A stretch of 64,000 nucleotides of DNA from NCBI RefSeq assembly GCF_021283545.2, contig NZ_CP128540.1, forward strand, positions 561,501 through 625,500, written 5' to 3'. The translations under genes and the position numbers were made by a program. The notes under the pieces were generated by a model. That model made no database searches. It worked only from the letters and a program-made list of their open reading frames with translations, and was not told where the DNA came from. Source of the stretch: Pseudomonas alloputida (lineage in GTDB: Bacteria; Pseudomonadota; Gammaproteobacteria; Pseudomonadales; Pseudomonadaceae). Of this stretch, positions 61,800 to 64,000 are shown piece after piece (positions within the stretch are counted from its first letter, which is position 1; each line of letters begins with the position of its first letter).

Positions 61800-63019
61800 G
61801 TCTGACGGTCGGAGAAGTCCTCAAGCTGCCGGGCCTGGAAGGACTGATTGTGCGTGCCGGTCACCTGCACCTGCAACGCACCGTGCGCTGGCCATACGTG
61901 GCGGAGAACGAGGGTATCGCCGAGTGGATCATGGGCGGCGAACTGGTGTTTGTCACTGGCGTCAATCACGCGCGAGATGAGGCCAACTTGCTGAGCGTCA
62001 TTGAGGACGGTATTGCCATGGGGATTGCCGGTCTGGTGATCCTCACCGGGGGGGCGTTCATCCAGCGCATCCCCCAGACCGTCATCGAACGGGCAGAGCA
62101 CCACGGCTTGCCGTTGATCGAGCAGCCTTACCTGCTGAAGATGGTCATCGTCACCCATGCCATCGGTACGGCGCTGGTGCATATGGCGCAGGCCAGGCGT
62201 ACACGGCACGATATCCTCAGCCAGTTGCTCACCGGCGACTACCCCAGCCTGGCCATCGCGCAGCAGCGCGCCGAGCATGTTCAACTGCCGATCGATGGAC
62301 CGCGGCGTCTGGTAGCCCTGCGTCTGTCTTCGGTGAGCGTGTTGTTCGAGCGCCATCCGCCGACCGAAGCTGAGCGTCTGTTGCAGCACACTCGCCAAGC
62401 CTGTCAGGACCACCTGGAGGCATGGAGCCGTATCAGGTCAGAAACGCTACCGGTGATCCTTCAGGGCGACCTGTTCATCATGCTGTTGCCTGATCAGGAA
62501 ACCCTGCGTGCCGATCTCCAGGGGCTGTACCGGGAACTCACCGCACTGATCGGCGACATGACGTTGTACATGGGCATGGCAAACCGCGTGGAGAATTGCG
62601 GGCACTACCGCCAGGCCTTGAATGAAGCACGGCAGGCCTTGGACGTCGCGGAAAGCCTGCACCCGGCGAGCGGTTTTTGCGATTTCAGCGAGCTGGGGGT
62701 GTTGCTCCTGTTGCAAGGCATCGGCGACCGTTCGGTGATCGATCACTTTGTGACGCAAACGCTCGGCCCCTTGATCGAGCCGTCCCGCAAGCAGCCGTTC
62801 ACGCTGCTGGAAACCCTCGACGCGCTGCTCCAGGAAAACGGCAATGCCCTCAGGGCGGCCAATCGCCTGGCCATCCATCGCAACACCATCAATCAACGTA
62901 TCCAGCGTATCGAACAGCAGAGCGGACAGTCGCTGAACGATCCCCTTTTTCGAATGAATGCATCGGTCGCGCTGCTGGTATGGCGCATGACCGAAGTCCC
63001 CAGCAAGGAGTCAACATGA
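61796..63019 (+). CDS. PucR-family transcriptional regulator
   Basis: 407 aa from a GTG with GGGGGA 4 bases upstream. The N-terminal PucR sensing domain ([32 protein letters not shown]) is followed by a GGDEF-like middle region and a C-terminal HTH ([34 protein letters not shown]). Such regulators activate purine and pyrimidine catabolism. Being sandwiched between permease and deaminase, it likely controls this operon. Confidence 0.92.
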   Translation: MSLTVGEVLKLPGLEGLIVRAGHLHLQRTVRWPYVAENEGIAEWIMGGELVFVTGVNHARDEANLLSVIEDGIAMGIAGLVILTGGAFIQRIPQTVIERAEHHGLPLIEQPYLLKMVIVTHAIGTALVHMAQARRTRHDILSQLLTGDYPSLAIAQQRAEHVQLPIDGPRRLVALRLSSVSVLFERHPPTEAERLLQHTRQACQDHLEAWSRIRSETLPVILQGDLFIMLLPDQETLRADLQGLYRELTALIGDMTLYMGMANRVENCGHYRQALNEARQALDVAESLHPASGFCDFSELGVLLLLQGIGDRSVIDHFVTQTLGPLIEPSRKQPFTLLETLDALLQENGNALRAANRLAIHRNTINQRIQRIEQQSGQSLNDPLFRMNASVALLVWRMTEVPSKEST

Positions 63020-64000
63020 ACATCATCAACGCGCGTCTGCGTGGTAAAACCGGCTTGTATCACATCGAACTCAATGGCCCGAAGATTGCGGCAATCGTCG
63101 CCCAGACGCAGGTGATGCAAGCCACCCATGCGACGGATCTGGACGCGGGGCAGAACCTGGTGACGGCGCCCTTCGTTGAGCCGCACATTCACCTGGATGC
63201 CGCGCTCACGGCTGGCGAGCCGAACTGGAACCTGAGCGGCACGCTGTTCGAAGGCATTGAGCGCTGGGCCGAGCGCAAGGCGTTGGTCACCCACGAAGAC
63301 ACCAAGGTTCGTGCGCGCAAAACCATCGACATGCTGGTCGATAACGGTATTCAGCACGTGCGTACCCATGTCGACATCACCGACCCGACCCTGGCGGCGC
63401 TCAAGTCCATGCTGGAGGTTCGCGAGGAAACCCGGCACCTGATCGACTTGCAGATTGTCGCCTTTCCCCAGGAGGGCATTGAATCCTTCAAGGACGGCCG
63501 CGCCTTGATGACCGAGGCGGTGGCCATGGGTGCCGACGTCGTGGGCGGCATTCCGCACTTTGAGAACACCCGGGAGCAGGGCGAGTCCTCGGTGAAGTTT
63601 CTGATGGACCTGGCCGAACGAACGGGCTGCCTGGTGGACGTGCATTGCGACGAAACCGATGACCCGCAGTCGCGCTTTCTCGAAGTGCTTGCCGAAGAAG
63701 CGCGGGTGCGCGGCATGGGCGAACGGGTCACCGCCAGCCATACCGTGGCCATGGGCTCGTACGACAACGCCTATTGCTACAAGCTGTTCCGCCTGCTTAA
63801 ACGGTCGCGGATCAATTTCATTTCGTGCCCGACTGAAAGCATTCATTTGCAAGGTCGTTTCGACGGCTATCCCAAGCGCCGGGGCTTGACCCGAGTCGCT
63901 GAAATCGATCGGGCGGGGATGAACATCTGCTTCGGTCAGGACTCCATCGTCGACCCTTGGTATCCACTGGGTAATGGCAACATCCTGCGCATCCTCGAAG
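63016..64000 (+). CDS. codA: Cytosine deaminase (3' end outside the window)
   Basis: 328 codons are visible from an ATG overlapping the regulator stop (ATGA), with AAGGAG upstream. Metal ligands and catalytic residues of the amidohydrolase are in place: [14 protein letters not shown] (His and the catalytic Glu), ASHTVAM and the Asp in [10 protein letters not shown]. It hydrolyses cytosine to uracil and ammonia and should also act on 5-fluorocytosine. Confidence 0.95.
   Translation, partial: MNIINARLRGKTGLYHIELNGPKIAAIVAQTQVMQATHATDLDAGQNLVTAPFVEPHIHLDAALTAGEPNWNLSGTLFEGIERWAERKALVTHEDTKVRARKTIDMLVDNGIQHVRTHVDITDPTLAALKSMLEVREETRHLIDLQIVAFPQEGIESFKDGRALMTEAVAMGADVVGGIPHFENTREQGESSVKFLMDLAERTGCLVDVHCDETDDPQSRFLEVLAEEARVRGMGERVTASHTVAMGSYDNAYCYKLFRLLKRSRINFISCPTESIHLQGRFDGYPKRRGLTRVAEIDRAGMNICFGQDSIVDPWYPLGNGNILRILE

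Overview
The window is chromosomal DNA of a high-GC gammaproteobacterium, almost certainly a member of the Pseudomonas putida group. The evidence is the gene order (selB-selC; nrdR-ribD-ribE-ribBA-ribH-nusB-thiL-pgpA; ribA; btuB; dxs-ispA-xseB; a second ribB behind an FMN riboswitch), protein sequences typical of fluorescent pseudomonads, and many copies of the roughly 25-bp palindromic REP element (GGAGCGGGTTTACCCGCGAA type) that is characteristic of P. putida intergenic regions. No database search was possible; family names come from motifs and remembered family features.

Layout. 1-9.4 kb: end of selB, the selenocysteine tRNA, type I asparaginase, an alanine/glycine:cation symporter with a divergent HTH regulator, a small operon (53-aa protein, frameshifted TSUP permease, alpha/beta hydrolase) and two nucleotide-sugar type dehydrogenase/epimerase genes. 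9.4-15.2 kb: an HxlR regulator with a divergent MFS exporter and two clear operators, the OprG/OmpW porin, and a zinc-responsive operon (DUF2796, ABC ATPase, ABC permease, DUF3299) preceded by a Zur-type palindrome. 15.2-32.9 kb: housekeeping block with CnoX/YbbN, nrdR, the riboflavin pathway, nusB, thiL, pgpA, ribA, B12 uptake, and the DXP isoprenoid genes. The riboflavin genes are split: a main operon, a stand-alone GTP cyclohydrolase II, and an extra FMN-riboswitch-controlled DHBP synthase. 33-40 kb: a zeta-toxin-like kinase, a siderophore cluster (periplasmic esterase, sensor kinase, response regulator, divergent TonB receptor with a Fur-type box), and a hemerythrin.

40-60 kb is an accessory island: base composition is patchy, REP elements are absent, and mobile-element genes are present. 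Left to right it carries a four-gene restriction-modification-like operon with overlapping reading frames (MmeI-type N6-adenine methyltransferase, YhcG/DUF1016 PD-(D/E)XK protein, SF2 helicase, GIY-YIG nuclease); an IS5-family insertion; a three-gene operon of an unrecognised 225-aa protein, a Rad50/SMC-like ATPase with a CxxC-CxxC insert, and a large protein ending in a PD-(D/E)XK nuclease motif (the best candidate here for an undescribed defence system, with Lamassu-like gene content); a translationally coupled recombinase operon with a DUF3987 protein; and a P4-type integrase inactivated by a frameshift and by loss of its HxxR box. Together this looks like a defence island deposited by one or more integrative elements and then immobilised.

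60.5-64 kb: a cytosine-use operon (permease, PucR-type regulator, start of cytosine deaminase), translationally coupled and cut by the window end.
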